Positions 43,438 to 51,999 of a stretch of 64,000 bases of DNA are shown here, piece after piece (position 1 is the stretch's first letter; the number at the start of each line of letters is the position of its first letter). The position numbers and the translations under genes are program-made. The DNA is taken from the NCBI RefSeq assembly GCF_001005085.2, contig NZ_LBMU02000009.1, positions 1 to 64,000 on the forward strand, in the 5' to 3' direction. Origin of the DNA: Streptomyces humi. GTDB lineage: Bacteria > Actinomycetota > Actinomycetes > Streptomycetales > Streptomycetaceae. Below the pieces are notes generated by a model. The model did not search any database. It saw nothing but the letters and a program-made list of their open reading frames with translations, and was not told the origin of the DNA.

Positions 43438-44958
43438 TCACGGCTGACCGTCACCGCCCCGGATCGGCCGCACGTACAGCCGCAGCGCGATCCGGTCCAC
43501 CACCATCTCCTGCCGCAGCACGAACTGCTGGTTCAGCACGGCGTACTTGGCCCGCTCCGTGGCCAGCCGCGGCCGGTACCCACGGACCATCGCGTACTTC
43601 TCCACCACCGCCCACACCTCGTCGGCACCCGCCAGCCTCCGCCGCAGCGTCGCCACCCCCACCTCGCGCCCGTACAGGGTCCCCGAGGCCGGCCCCGGCT
43701 CGGCCAGCGCCACGTCCCTCGTGCCCTTGAAGTCCTCCGGATAAGTGAGCTCCGTGCCGCGCGCGTGGGCCGGCAGGAACAGCACCGGGTCGCCGGGCCG
43801 CAACACCCGCGCCACCGCCCTCGCGACGGCACCGAGGTCGTCCGGCCTGGTCCCCGGCACCCGGTCGGCCCGCAGCAGCGGAACCTGGTGGGTGAAGGCG
43901 AGGACCACCGCGAGCACTCCGGCCAGGGTGAACGCCGGCGACCTGGGCGCGGTCCCCGTGCCGTGGGACCAGAGCCGGCCGAGCATCCCGGCGAGCCGGT
44001 CCGCCCCGAGCGCCACCAGCAAGGGCGCTCCGGCGAGCGCGTACAGCACATACCGGTCGACGTACAGCGGTGTGAACTGCGACGCCAGCATCAGCGCCAC
44101 GGGTGGCAGCACCGCGAGCGGCAGCGCGACCGCCGCGAGTGTCACCTCACCACGCCGGCCCACCAGCCGGGTCAGCCCGAGCAGCCCCAGCGCCAGGCAT
44201 GCCCAGTACACCCCGTCGGTCGGCCCGAGGTACTGGCGCAGCAGGTCCTGCGCGGTCTCCACGTCCGGCTCCGTCAGCCATGCCACCTGGGCCGACTGGG
44301 TGTGCGAGACGACGACCATCGGCAGCAGCGACAGCACCACGCCCCCGGCCGCGCAGCACCACCCCCGCCACACCCTTCCCGACGAACGGGCCAGCGCCAG
44401 AGTTCCCGCGTGCGCGAGCAGCAGCAGGACCGCGAACTCGTGCAGCCAGCAGGTGACCGCGAGGACACCGCCGTACAACGCCCAGGCCCGCCGCCCCCCT
44501 TCGGCCGCCGCCCGCACGAACACCAGGGTCGCGCCGGCCGCCCCGGCGGCGACCAGTGCGTAGGAGCGGCCCTCCTGCGCGTAGTGGCCGACCAAGGGGG
44601 TGACCGCGAACAGCAGCCCGGCCCACAGGCCGACGCGAGGCCGGGCGAGGCGGGCACCGAGGGCAGCCACCAGGCTCGCGGTGACGGCGGCCGCGCACAC
44701 CGAGGGCAGCCGGAGGTCCACCTCGCCGGGACGGCCGGGGGCGGCGGCGAGGACGACGTGCATCAGCAGGTAGTACAGGCCGTGCACCGCGTCCACGCCG
44801 TGCAGCAGCCGCCAGATCTGCGGCACCGTGCGCCGGGCGACCTGGTACGTGACGGCTTCGTCCCGCCACATACCGCCGCGGTGCAGCCCCCAGAGCCCGA
44901 CGGCGAGCATCACCGCGCCCGGGACGGCGACGGCCATGGCCCGACGCGACCGCCCCAT
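43438..44958 (-). CDS. GT39-like integral membrane glycosyltransferase
   Basis: 506 residues from the ATG at 44958; a Pro/Arg-rich extension to a GTG at 45127 is possible (169 bp more). About ten transmembrane helices. The first outer loop has GGMWRDEAVTYQVARR, with the acidic pair of GT39/ArnT-type dolichol- or polyprenyl-phosphate sugar transferases, and HYAQEGRSYALVA further on, which is another family feature. The C-terminal extracytoplasmic part has RLAGADEVWAVV and ends GGDGQP. Likely to add a sugar to an exported polymer or protein using a lipid-linked donor. Divergent from the next membrane gene. Confidence 0.82.
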   Translation of the reverse strand: MGRSRRAMAVAVPGAVMLAVGLWGLHRGGMWRDEAVTYQVARRTVPQIWRLLHGVDAVHGLYYLLMHVVLAAAPGRPGEVDLRLPSVCAAAVTASLVAALGARLARPRVGLWAGLLFAVTPLVGHYAQEGRSYALVAAGAAGATLVFVRAAAEGGRRAWALYGGVLAVTCWLHEFAVLLLLAHAGTLALARSSGRVWRGWCCAAGGVVLSLLPMVVVSHTQSAQVAWLTEPDVETAQDLLRQYLGPTDGVYWACLALGLLGLTRLVGRRGEVTLAAVALPLAVLPPVALMLASQFTPLYVDRYVLYALAGAPLLVALGADRLAGMLGRLWSHGTGTAPRSPAFTLAGVLAVVLAFTHQVPLLRADRVPGTRPDDLGAVARAVARVLRPGDPVLFLPAHARGTELTYPEDFKGTRDVALAEPGPASGTLYGREVGVATLRRRLAGADEVWAVVEKYAMVRGYRPRLATERAKYAVLNQQFVLRQEMVVDRIALRLYVRPIRGGDGQP

Positions 44959-45220
44959 GCGCCCGGGAAGCCCCCGGCGCCCGGGCGAGGGTCCGGGGTC
45001 TCCGCCGGGCGGCACCTCGGGTGACGGTGCGTCGGACGGTTCCGGCCGACTCGACGGAGTCGGCCGGCCGGCGTCCGTCGAGCGCCTGGTCCGCGGACGT
45101 GCTTTTACGAGAGGCCCGATACTCACCACGGCCCGATCTTTTGCGATTAGCCAACCTTTGCCGGGTAATGACGGCGTATCGGCATGGATACACCATCCGG
45201 GCGGCTTACGCTCACGGTTG
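44959..45220. other. Divergent promoter region of two membrane glycosyltransferase-like genes
   Basis: 262 bp between divergent starts; the left half may code for the N-terminus of the GT39-like protein. The part around 45120-45190 is noticeably A+T-richer than its surroundings and probably holds the promoters; no specific hexamers are convincing. Confidence 0.4.
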
Positions 45221-46654
45221 ATGAATCGCCGCCCGTACTTGCCTCTCCCACCCGCCCCGTTCGCCTCACCTGTTCGACTCCCGCACCCCGAGAGCTCCGC
45301 GCGCCCCGAACACTCCGCGCGCCTCCCCCGCATCCCCCGTCTCCCACGGCTCCCCCGCCACCTCCGGTCGCCCCGCCTCCTCCGGCTCGCCGCCGGCTGG
45401 CTCGCCACGCGCGCGCTGATGCTGTGGCTCCTCGCCCACAACAACGAGCGACCCCTGGGACACGGAGCGGTCGCGCGCGAAGTCTGGCGGCTGTACTTCC
45501 ACTGGTACGGCGTCCTGTCGCACGGCGCGTTCCCGGCGCACGACACGTTGTGGCAGTACCCGCCGGGCGCCGGGGCGGTGCTGCTCGCGCCGGGACTGGT
45601 GCCCGGACTGAGCTACTTCCAGGCGTTCGTGGCGCTCACCCTGCTCACCGACGCGCTGGTCACGGCGGCCCTGGCCCGTGCCGGCAGCCGCCCCGGCCGC
45701 ACCCTGCTCGGGGCGGCCCTGTGGACCGGCGGCCTCCCCCTCCTCCTCCACCTCCCGCTCGCCCGCTACGACGTGGAGGTGACCGCCTTCGCCGTGCTCT
45801 CCCTGCTGGCGCTGTCCCGCTCCACGCGCGCGTGCGGGACGCTGGCGGCCCTGGGCGCGCTGGTGAAGGTGTGGCCGGCGCTGGTCCTGCTGGGTCTGGA
45901 GCGGGGCAGGCCGACGCGGTCGGCATGGCTGTCGGCGGCTCTGACGGGGACCGTGACGCTCGCCGTCCTCGTGATGTCGTTCCGCAACCCGCTGGCCTTC
46001 CTCCGCCAACAGGGCGGCCGGGGTGTGCAGATCGAGTCGCTCGGCGGCACCGCGCTCAGCCTCGCGCGGCACGCCGGCTGGCGCGGCAGGGTCCGCTACC
46101 GGTACGGCGCGATGGAACTCGTCGGCCCGCACGTGCACGCCGTCGCGACCGCGTCCCTCGCGCTCACCGCGGCCGCCTTCGCGCTCCTGCTGGTGTGGCG
46201 GGTACGGGCGAGACGCTGGACCGCGGCCACCCCGTACGACGCGGCGCTGAGCGCCGTCCTCCTCTTCACCGTCACCAGCCGGGTGATCAGCCCGCAGTAC
46301 ATGATCTGGCTGCTCGGCCTGGCCGCCGTGTGCCTGGCCTCCCGTCACACCACGCAGCGTCCGGTCGTCGTGCTGGTCGTCGCGGCGACCGCGCTCAGCT
46401 CCGTCGCCTATCCCGCGTTGTACGCCGAGGTCGTCGGCTGCACCTGGACGGGCTGCCTGCTGATGCTCGTCCGCAACGGCCTGCTGGTCACCGCCGCCGT
46501 GCTGTCCCTGACCCGCCTGTGGCGCGCCACGGGCCGACCGCGGAGCACGGCGCCCGGCGCCCCGGTCGGCGCCCCTGTCGGCGCCCCTGTCACGGGGAGT
46601 GACCACGCGCGTCCCCGGTTGTCGGCGGCACCTGCTTCACTGAAGGGAGACTGA
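45221..46654 (+). CDS. GT87-like (DUF2029) membrane mannosyltransferase-type protein
   Basis: 477 residues from the ATG at 45221; the Pro/Arg-rich first 60 residues (RIPRLPRLPRHLRSPRLLR) precede the first helix. About ten helices with motifs of the GT87 polyprenyl-phosphate mannosyltransferase group: WQYPPGAGAVLL, LPLARYDVE, LVKVWPALVLLG and VISPQYMIWLLGLA. It probably acts at the outer face of the membrane on envelope glycans or lipoglycans. The tail contains PVGAPVGAPV, a small repeat. galE starts 37 bp downstream. Confidence 0.82.
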   Translation: MNRRPYLPLPPAPFASPVRLPHPESSARPEHSARLPRIPRLPRLPRHLRSPRLLRLAAGWLATRALMLWLLAHNNERPLGHGAVAREVWRLYFHWYGVLSHGAFPAHDTLWQYPPGAGAVLLAPGLVPGLSYFQAFVALTLLTDALVTAALARAGSRPGRTLLGAALWTGGLPLLLHLPLARYDVEVTAFAVLSLLALSRSTRACGTLAALGALVKVWPALVLLGLERGRPTRSAWLSAALTGTVTLAVLVMSFRNPLAFLRQQGGRGVQIESLGGTALSLARHAGWRGRVRYRYGAMELVGPHVHAVATASLALTAAAFALLLVWRVRARRWTAATPYDAALSAVLLFTVTSRVISPQYMIWLLGLAAVCLASRHTTQRPVVVLVVAATALSSVAYPALYAEVVGCTWTGCLLMLVRNGLLVTAAVLSLTRLWRATGRPRSTAPGAPVGAPVGAPVTGSDHARPRLSAAPASLKGD

Positions 46655-46691
46655 GGACCTGCACGGCAACTGACGGAGGGGACCGCCACCC

Positions 46692-47672
46692 ATGACCTGG
46701 CTGATCACCGGCGGCGCCGGTTACATCGGGGCGCACGTCGTACGCGCGATGACCGAAGCGGGCGAGCGGACGGTGGTCTACGACGACCTGTCCACCGGCA
46801 TCGCCGAGCGTGTGCCCGAGGACGTGCCGCTGGTGACGGGCTCCACGCTGGACGGCGAGAACATCGCGCGTGTGCTGGCCGAGCACGAGGTGACGGGCGT
46901 GGTCCACCTCGCGGCGAAGAAGCAGGTCGGCGAGTCGGTCCAGCTGCCCCTGCACTACTACCGGGAGAACGTCGAGGGTCTGCGCGTCCTCCTGGAGGCG
47001 GTGACGGAGGCGGGCGTCCCGTCCTTCGTGTTCTCCTCCTCCGCGGCGGTCTACGGCATGCCGGACGTCGACGTGGTGACGGAGGAGACGCCGTGCGCGC
47101 CGCTGTCGCCGTACGGCGAGACGAAGCTGGCGGGCGAATGGCTGGTCCGCGCGACGGGCCGGGCGACGGGCCTCGCGACGGCCGCCCTGCGCTACTTCAA
47201 CGTGGCGGGCGCGGCCGCCCCGGAACTGGCCGACGTCGGCGCCTACAACCTGATCCCGATGGTCTTCGAGAGACTCACCGAGAACGCGCCCCCGCGCATC
47301 TTCGGCGACGACTACGCGACCCCGGACGGCACCTGCGTCCGTGACTACATCCACGTGGTGGACCTGGCCGAGGCCCATGTGGCCGCGGCCCGCGCCCTCC
47401 AGGCCGAGCCGGGCCGCGCCCTGACCCTCAACATCGGGCGCGGGGAGGGCGTCTCGGTCCGCGAGATGATCGACCGCATCAACGCGGTCACCGGCCACGG
47501 CCTCTCCCCGGCCGTGGTCCCCCGCCGCCCCGGCGACCCGGCCCGGGTGGTCGCCTCCGCCGACCGCATCGCCACCGAACTGACCTGGAAGGCCAAACAC
47601 GACGTCCAGGACATGATCACATCGGCCTGGCAGGGCTGGATCCGGCTCCACCCGGAGGCGGCCCGCAACTGA
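46692..47672 (+). CDS. galE: UDP-glucose 4-epimerase
   Basis: 326-residue short-chain dehydrogenase/reductase of the extended type that interconverts UDP-glucose and UDP-galactose through bound NAD. Rossmann motif TGGAGYIGAHVV at the N-terminus, SSSAAVYG, and the catalytic Tyr-X3-Lys in YGETKLAGE. RDYIHVVDLAEAH and NIGRGEGVSV follow as in GalE. GGAGGGG (46676-46682) precedes the ATG. By context it may supply galactose donors to the envelope glycan genes rather than serve sugar catabolism. Confidence 0.94.
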   Translation: MTWLITGGAGYIGAHVVRAMTEAGERTVVYDDLSTGIAERVPEDVPLVTGSTLDGENIARVLAEHEVTGVVHLAAKKQVGESVQLPLHYYRENVEGLRVLLEAVTEAGVPSFVFSSSAAVYGMPDVDVVTEETPCAPLSPYGETKLAGEWLVRATGRATGLATAALRYFNVAGAAAPELADVGAYNLIPMVFERLTENAPPRIFGDDYATPDGTCVRDYIHVVDLAEAHVAAARALQAEPGRALTLNIGRGEGVSVREMIDRINAVTGHGLSPAVVPRRPGDPARVVASADRIATELTWKAKHDVQDMITSAWQGWIRLHPEAARN

Positions 47673-47709
47673 CCCCGTGCCGTGGTGCGCACCGACACCC
47701 TGAGGTCCG

Positions 47710-48639
47710 TCAGTCCTTCTCCGTCGGTCTGCGGACCCTCTTGAGGCGTTCGGAGACGGCCCAGGCGTCGGCCACCGGGCCCAGGTGGGCGAGTTTGTCG
47801 GGGTTGAGGACCACGCGGACGGCCTGGACGCGACCGTCGAGGATGTCGAGGGACAAGGTCTGTAGGACCCTGCCGTCGCGGTCGCGGAAGATCGCACCGG
47901 GCTGGCCGTTGACCTCACGCCGCTCGCAGGTCACCTCGACACGGTCGAGCGCCGGGAAGACGGCGGCCAGGAGGCGGGCCACGTTGCGGGCGCCGGCCAC
48001 CGCACGGGCCAGTTGCGGGGTCTTGCCGCCGCCGTCGCCGACCAGGGACACGTCGGCGGCGAGCAGGTCCTGGAGGCCGGCCAGGTCGCCGTCGTGGAGG
48101 GCCCCGAAGAAGCGGGACGCCAGTGCGTCGCGTTCCCGGCGGTCCGCGTCGAAGCGGGGGCGGCCCGCCGCCATGTGCCGCCGGGCCCTGACCGCCAGCT
48201 GGCGGCACGCCGACTCCGTGCGGCCCACCGCCGACGCGATCTCGGGGAAGCCGAAGTCGAACACCTCGCGCAGGACGAAGACGGCGCGCTCCAGGGGGCT
48301 GAGGCGTTCCAGGAGCAGCAGCGCCGCCATGGACACCGAGTCGGCGAGCTCCGCGGACCGCTCCGGGTCCTCGTAGGGGTCGGCGAGCAGCGGCTCGGGG
48401 AACCACGGACCGACGTACGTCTCGCGTCGCACGCGGGCCGAGCGCAGCACGTCGATCGAGATCCGGGTCACCGCGGCCGACAGGAAGGCCTTGGGCGACC
48501 TGACCTCCGTGGGCGAGCCGGTGAAGCGCAGCCAGGTCTCCTGCACCGCGTCCTCGGCCTCGGCCACACTGCCGAGGATCCGGTAGGCGATCGAGAACAG
48601 CAGCGGGCGCAGCTCCTGGAACTCCGTGGTCCTGTTCAT
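47710..48639 (-). CDS. ECF41-type sigma factor (SigJ-like) with SnoaL-like C-terminal domain
   Basis: 309 residues from the ATG at 48639, or 317 from the in-frame ATG at 48663; both have the same duplicated ribosome binding site. Sigma-2 region RPLLFSIAYRILGSVAEAEDAVQETWLRF and sigma-4 region PLERAVFVLREVFDFGFPEIASAVG are complete. The hallmark motifs of group ECF41 are present: WFPEP between the sigma domains, GDGGGK and NPDKL in the NTF2-like C-terminal extension, which acts as a built-in regulator in place of an anti-sigma factor. The gene directly upstream encodes a DoxX-like membrane protein, not the usual carboxymuconolactone decarboxylase or oxidoreductase partner. Confidence 0.92.
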   Translation of the reverse strand: MNRTTEFQELRPLLFSIAYRILGSVAEAEDAVQETWLRFTGSPTEVRSPKAFLSAAVTRISIDVLRSARVRRETYVGPWFPEPLLADPYEDPERSAELADSVSMAALLLLERLSPLERAVFVLREVFDFGFPEIASAVGRTESACRQLAVRARRHMAAGRPRFDADRRERDALASRFFGALHDGDLAGLQDLLAADVSLVGDGGGKTPQLARAVAGARNVARLLAAVFPALDRVEVTCERREVNGQPGAIFRDRDGRVLQTLSLDILDGRVQAVRVVLNPDKLAHLGPVADAWAVSERLKRVRRPTEKD

Positions 48640-48680
48640 GTCCCCTCCCCCCTTCGACTTCATGTCCCCTCCCCCCTTCG
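48635..48680. repeat. Duplicated 22-bp ribosome binding site plus start codon
   Basis: Two perfect 22-bp copies (48635-48656 and 48659-48680, 24-bp period) each contain GGGGGGAGGGGAC-ATG on the minus strand. Because the period is divisible by three, both starts are in the sigma factor frame. Confidence 0.95.
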
Positions 48681-48683
48681 GCC

Positions 48684-49061
48684 TCAGAACGCCCCGGGGC
48701 CGAACCGGCCCACCGCGACGACCAGCGCGAGCACGAGGTAGGCCAGGTTCAGCACCACGAACGCCCGTTCGCCGCGCCGGCCGTGGGTGATCATCGCGCC
48801 GGTCATCAGCAGGGTCCAGCACACGGCGGTGACCGGCACCAGTACCGGCGCGACGCCGGTGACGGCGGGCAGCACCAGGCCCGCCGCGGCCAGGATTTCG
48901 AGGACGCCGAGCGACTTCACGAAGCCGTCGCCCGCGTCGCCGGTCCAGCCGCCGCCGTGGGCCGCGGCCAGCTTCTCCCTCGGTACGAACGTCTTGGTGA
49001 TGCCACCGGTCAGCGCCACGGCGGCGAGCAGTCCGGCGGCGGTCCACAGGGCGAGGTTCAT
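48684..49061 (-). CDS. DoxX-like small membrane protein
   Basis: 125 residues, four hydrophobic helices, with the DoxX-family features TGGITKTFVP after the first helix, GFVKSLGVLEILAAAGLVLP, and THGRRGERAFVVLN. DoxX-like proteins are thought to take part in membrane redox chemistry or thiol homeostasis, but this member's role is unknown. It ends 20 bp before the first possible start of the ECF41 sigma gene on the same strand, so the two are probably co-transcribed and it is the likely target or partner of that sigma factor. Confidence 0.85.
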   Translation of the reverse strand: MNLALWTAAGLLAAVALTGGITKTFVPREKLAAAHGGGWTGDAGDGFVKSLGVLEILAAAGLVLPAVTGVAPVLVPVTAVCWTLLMTGAMITHGRRGERAFVVLNLAYLVLALVVAVGRFGPGAF

Positions 49062-49141
49062 CGTCCACTCCCGGGTCGGGGATGTCTGCGCCCCCTACGA
49101 CGAGACGGCGGGCCCGCGTGTGACATCCCCGGCCGGGTGGG

Positions 49142-49768
49142 TCACAGCGCCTTGAGCGCCTCCGTGGTCCCGCGAGCCAGCGCCGCCAGGTACCCCTTGG
49201 GCAGCTTGGGGGTGCGGATCACCACCGAACGCCAGTACAGCGGGCCGGAGATCAGGTCCATGGCCAGGTCGTCGTCGAGGTTCCCGGCGAGTTCACCGCG
49301 CCGCTGCGCCGCCTCGATGATCTTGCTGGCGACGCCTTCCTGACCCTCCCGCAGGGTCTTCTGCATGGCCTCGGCGATGTCGGGGTTGCGGGCCGCCTCG
49401 GCCTGGAGGTCCGGGATGATCTGCGAGGCGACCGGGTGGCGCAGCGCACGGGAGGTGACCTCGTAGAGCAGGCGCAGGTCGCCCTCGAGGGAGCCGGTGT
49501 CGGGCACCGGCAGGCCCAGCACGGCGAGGGCCGAGACGACGTCGAGGACCAGGTGCAGCTTGGAGCGCCAGCGGCGGTAGACGGCGGTCTTGCCGACGCC
49601 GGCGCGGCGCGCGATGCCCTCGATGGACATCCGGGCGTACCCGACCGCCGCGAGTTCCTCGAAGACGGCGGCACGGATGGCCTCGGTCACGTCCTCGCGC
49701 AGCACGGCCGCTCCGGCGGGGGCTCGTCGGCGCGGACGCGTCTGGGACTCCTCGGCGTTCGTCGTCAT
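49142..49768 (-). CDS. TetR-family transcriptional regulator
   Basis: 208 residues from the ATG at 49768, preceded by GGGGGG. N-terminal helix-turn-helix IEGIARRAGVGKTAVYRRWRSK with flanking helices; the C-terminal half (HPVASQIIPDLQAEAARNPD) is of the TetR_C type found in many actinobacterial regulators. Divergent from tagG-tagH. Three copies of the inverted repeat GAAACG-N4-CGTTCC lie between them, the first 27 bp in front of this gene, so it most likely controls both itself and the exporter. Confidence 0.9.
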   Translation of the reverse strand: MTTNAEESQTRPRRRAPAGAAVLREDVTEAIRAAVFEELAAVGYARMSIEGIARRAGVGKTAVYRRWRSKLHLVLDVVSALAVLGLPVPDTGSLEGDLRLLYEVTSRALRHPVASQIIPDLQAEAARNPDIAEAMQKTLREGQEGVASKIIEAAQRRGELAGNLDDDLAMDLISGPLYWRSVVIRTPKLPKGYLAALARGTTEALKAL

Positions 49769-49794
49769 ACCCCCCAGCATAGGGGCGTAACGAC

Positions 49795-50026
49795 GAAACG
49801 GTTGCGTTCCGACGGGACCTGCCACCCGATCGCCGCAACCGTCACACGCTGAACGACGCCCAGCTCACCGCCGTATCGAACACCGTTCCAAGCCGCCCTC
49901 CGCAACGAATCGATCGCGGCCCGAGCTCGGGAGTGTCACGACGCATACGTCTCCGTGACGACGAAACGGTTGCGTTCCGACGCCAACTCGGCCTACGCTC
50001 CCGTTGCGACGAAACGGTCCCGTTCC
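49795..50026. promoter_or_regulatory. Three inverted repeats, candidate TetR operators
   Basis: GAAACG-N4-CGTTCC occurs at 49795-49810, 49963-49978 and 50011-50026. Sites 1 and 2 share 22-23 bp around the core (CGACGAAACGGTTGCGTTCC then GAC); site 3 has a GTCC centre. The half-site is GRAACG. Confidence 0.75.
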
Positions 50027-50066
50027 GACGTAAGAAAACGTGAAGAGAAGCGTAAGGAAACGCCGG

Positions 50067-51047
50067 GTGACGGACCGGGCGCCCAGCCGGACGCCGCAGC
50101 ACCCCCACCCCCCGAGTGAGAAAGCAGCGGATGTGACCCAGGTTCTCCACACACCGCCCCCGACTCCGGTCACGGCCGAGGACGACCTCGCGGCGCTCGC
50201 CGCCCGGCACGGCCTCTCGGTCAGCGGCGCCCGCCCCTCCCTGCCGGAGTACGTCCGCCAGCTGTGGGCACGGCGGCACTTCATCACCGCTTTCGCCACC
50301 GCCAAGCTCACCGCCCAGTACGCCCAGGCCAAGCTCGGGCAGGTCTGGCAGGTCATGACTCCGCTGCTGAACGCGGCGGTGTACTACTTCATCTTCGGCG
50401 TCCTGCTCGGCACCAAGCGGCACGTGCCCGACTACATCCCGTTCCTGGTCACCGGCGTGTTCATCTGGACGTTCACGCAGAGCTCGATCATGGCGGGCAC
50501 CCGGGCGATCTCCGGCAACCTCGGCCTGGTGCGGGCCCTGCACTTCCCGCGGGCCGCGCTGCCGATCTCGTTCGCGCTCCAGCAGCTCCAGCAGCTGCTG
50601 TTCTCGATGGCCGCCCTGGTCGTCATCCTGCTCTGCTTCGGCGTCCCGGTCGCCTTCTCCTGGGTCCTGGCCGCCCCGGCGCTGCTGCTTCAGTTCGTCT
50701 TCAACACCGGCGTCGCGATGATCATGGCCCGGATGGGCGCCAAGACACCCGACATCGCCCAGCTGATGCCCTTCATCCTGCGCACCTGGATGTACGTGTC
50801 CGGCGTGATGTGGAGCATCGACAAGCTGACCAAGGGCGACCATCTGCCCCACTGGGTGACGATCGCGCTGGAGACCAACCCGGCCGCCGTCTACATCGAC
50901 CTCATGCGGTACGCGCTGATCGACAGCTTCCACTCCAGCCAGCTGCCCCCGCACGTGTGGGCGGCGGCGACCGGCTGGGCCCTGGTCGCGGGCGTCGGCG
51001 GCTTCATCTACTTCTGGAAGGCTGAGGAGACGTACGGCCGTGGCTGA
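50067..51047 (+). CDS. tagG: Wall teichoic acid-type ABC exporter permease
   Basis: 326 residues from the GTG at 50067, which has AAGGAAA six bases upstream; a GTG at 50040 and one at 50133 are alternatives. A soluble N-terminal tail of about 70 residues is followed by six helices of the ABC-2 type. Diagnostic stretches are KLTAQYAQAKLGQVWQVMTPL, PFLVTGVFIWTFTQSS, MWSIDKL and LETNPAAVYIDLMRYALID, as in TagG/RfbA exporters of teichoic acids and O-antigen-type polymers. Overlaps tagH by 8 bp. It probably exports the glycopolymer made by the fused transferases at 32490-39377, although the two sets are 11 kb apart. Confidence 0.9.
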   Translation: MTDRAPSRTPQHPHPPSEKAADVTQVLHTPPPTPVTAEDDLAALAARHGLSVSGARPSLPEYVRQLWARRHFITAFATAKLTAQYAQAKLGQVWQVMTPLLNAAVYYFIFGVLLGTKRHVPDYIPFLVTGVFIWTFTQSSIMAGTRAISGNLGLVRALHFPRAALPISFALQQLQQLLFSMAALVVILLCFGVPVAFSWVLAAPALLLQFVFNTGVAMIMARMGAKTPDIAQLMPFILRTWMYVSGVMWSIDKLTKGDHLPHWVTIALETNPAAVYIDLMRYALIDSFHSSQLPPHVWAAATGWALVAGVGGFIYFWKAEETYGRG

Positions 51048-51918
51048 GAACGTGAGCGACACCCTTATCCCCACCGTCGTCGCCGACAAGGTCGACATCG
51101 TCTACCGGGTCCACGGCACCGGCGCCGGCCGCGGCTCCGCCACCGCCGCCCTCAACCGCATGCTGCGCCGCAAGCAGGCCGAGAAGGCCGCGGGCACCCG
51201 CCTGGTGCACGCGGTCAAGAGCGTCTCCTTCGTCGCCTACAAGGGCGAGGCGATCGGCCTCATCGGCACCAACGGCTCCGGCAAGTCCACCCTGCTCAAG
51301 GCCGTCGCCGGCCTGCTGCCCGTGGAGAACGGCGCCATCTACACCGACGGCCAGCCCTCCCTCCTCGGCGTCAACGCCGCCCTGATGGGCGACCTGACCG
51401 GTGAGAAGAACGTCTACCTCGGCGGCCTCGCCATGGGCATGTCCCGCGAGGAGATCAAGGACCGCTACCAGGACATCGTCGACTTCTCCGGCATCAACGA
51501 GAAGGGCGACTTCATCACCCTGCCGATGCGGACCTACTCCTCCGGCATGGGCGCCCGGCTGCGCTTCTCCATCGCCGCCGCCAAGGACCACGACGTGCTG
51601 CTCATCGACGAGGCGCTGGCCACCGGTGACGCGTCCTTCCGGATGCGCTCCGAGGAGCGCATCCGCGAGCTGCGCCAGCACGCGGGCACGGTGTTCCTGG
51701 TCAGCCACAACAACAAGTCCATCCGCGACACCTGCGAGCGGGTGCTGTGGCTGGAACGCGGTGTGCTGCGCATGGACGGGCCGACCGAGGAGGTCCTCGC
51801 CGAGTACGAGGCCTTCACCGGTGACAAGTCCGACAAGGCGAAGCCCAAGCCGAAGCCGAAGCCGAAGGCCGCCCCGCCGGAGCAGACCGCCGCGGCGACG
51901 GCCGGCCGGCCTTCCTGA
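51040..51918 (+). CDS. tagH: Wall teichoic acid-type ABC exporter ATPase
   Basis: 292 residues from the GTG at 51040, overlapping tagG. Walker A GTNGSGKST, the polysaccharide-exporter signature YSSGMGARLRFSIA, Walker B VLLIDEAL and H-loop LVSHN. The region LLGVNAALMGDLTGEKNVYLG and the QHAG spacer are typical of TagH. The C-terminal Lys/Pro repeat KPKPKPKPKAAPP is an unstructured tail with no cargo-binding domain, unlike Wzt. A strong hairpin follows. Confidence 0.92.
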   Translation: MAENVSDTLIPTVVADKVDIVYRVHGTGAGRGSATAALNRMLRRKQAEKAAGTRLVHAVKSVSFVAYKGEAIGLIGTNGSGKSTLLKAVAGLLPVENGAIYTDGQPSLLGVNAALMGDLTGEKNVYLGGLAMGMSREEIKDRYQDIVDFSGINEKGDFITLPMRTYSSGMGARLRFSIAAAKDHDVLLIDEALATGDASFRMRSEERIRELRQHAGTVFLVSHNNKSIRDTCERVLWLERGVLRMDGPTEEVLAEYEAFTGDKSDKAKPKPKPKPKAAPPEQTAAATAGRPS

Positions 51919-51929
51919 CGCAGGCGTAC

Positions 51930-51971
51930 GTGAAGGCGCCCCGAGCCGTCTCCGGCTCGGGGCGCCTTCAC
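51930..51971. terminator. Bidirectional terminator between tagH and gdh
   Basis: Perfect 18-bp stem (51930-51947 with 51954-51971) and 6-base loop, in the 81 bp between the converging genes. Confidence 0.85.
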
Positions 51972-51999
51972 ATGTCGTACGGCTGCTGCCGTCCTACGG

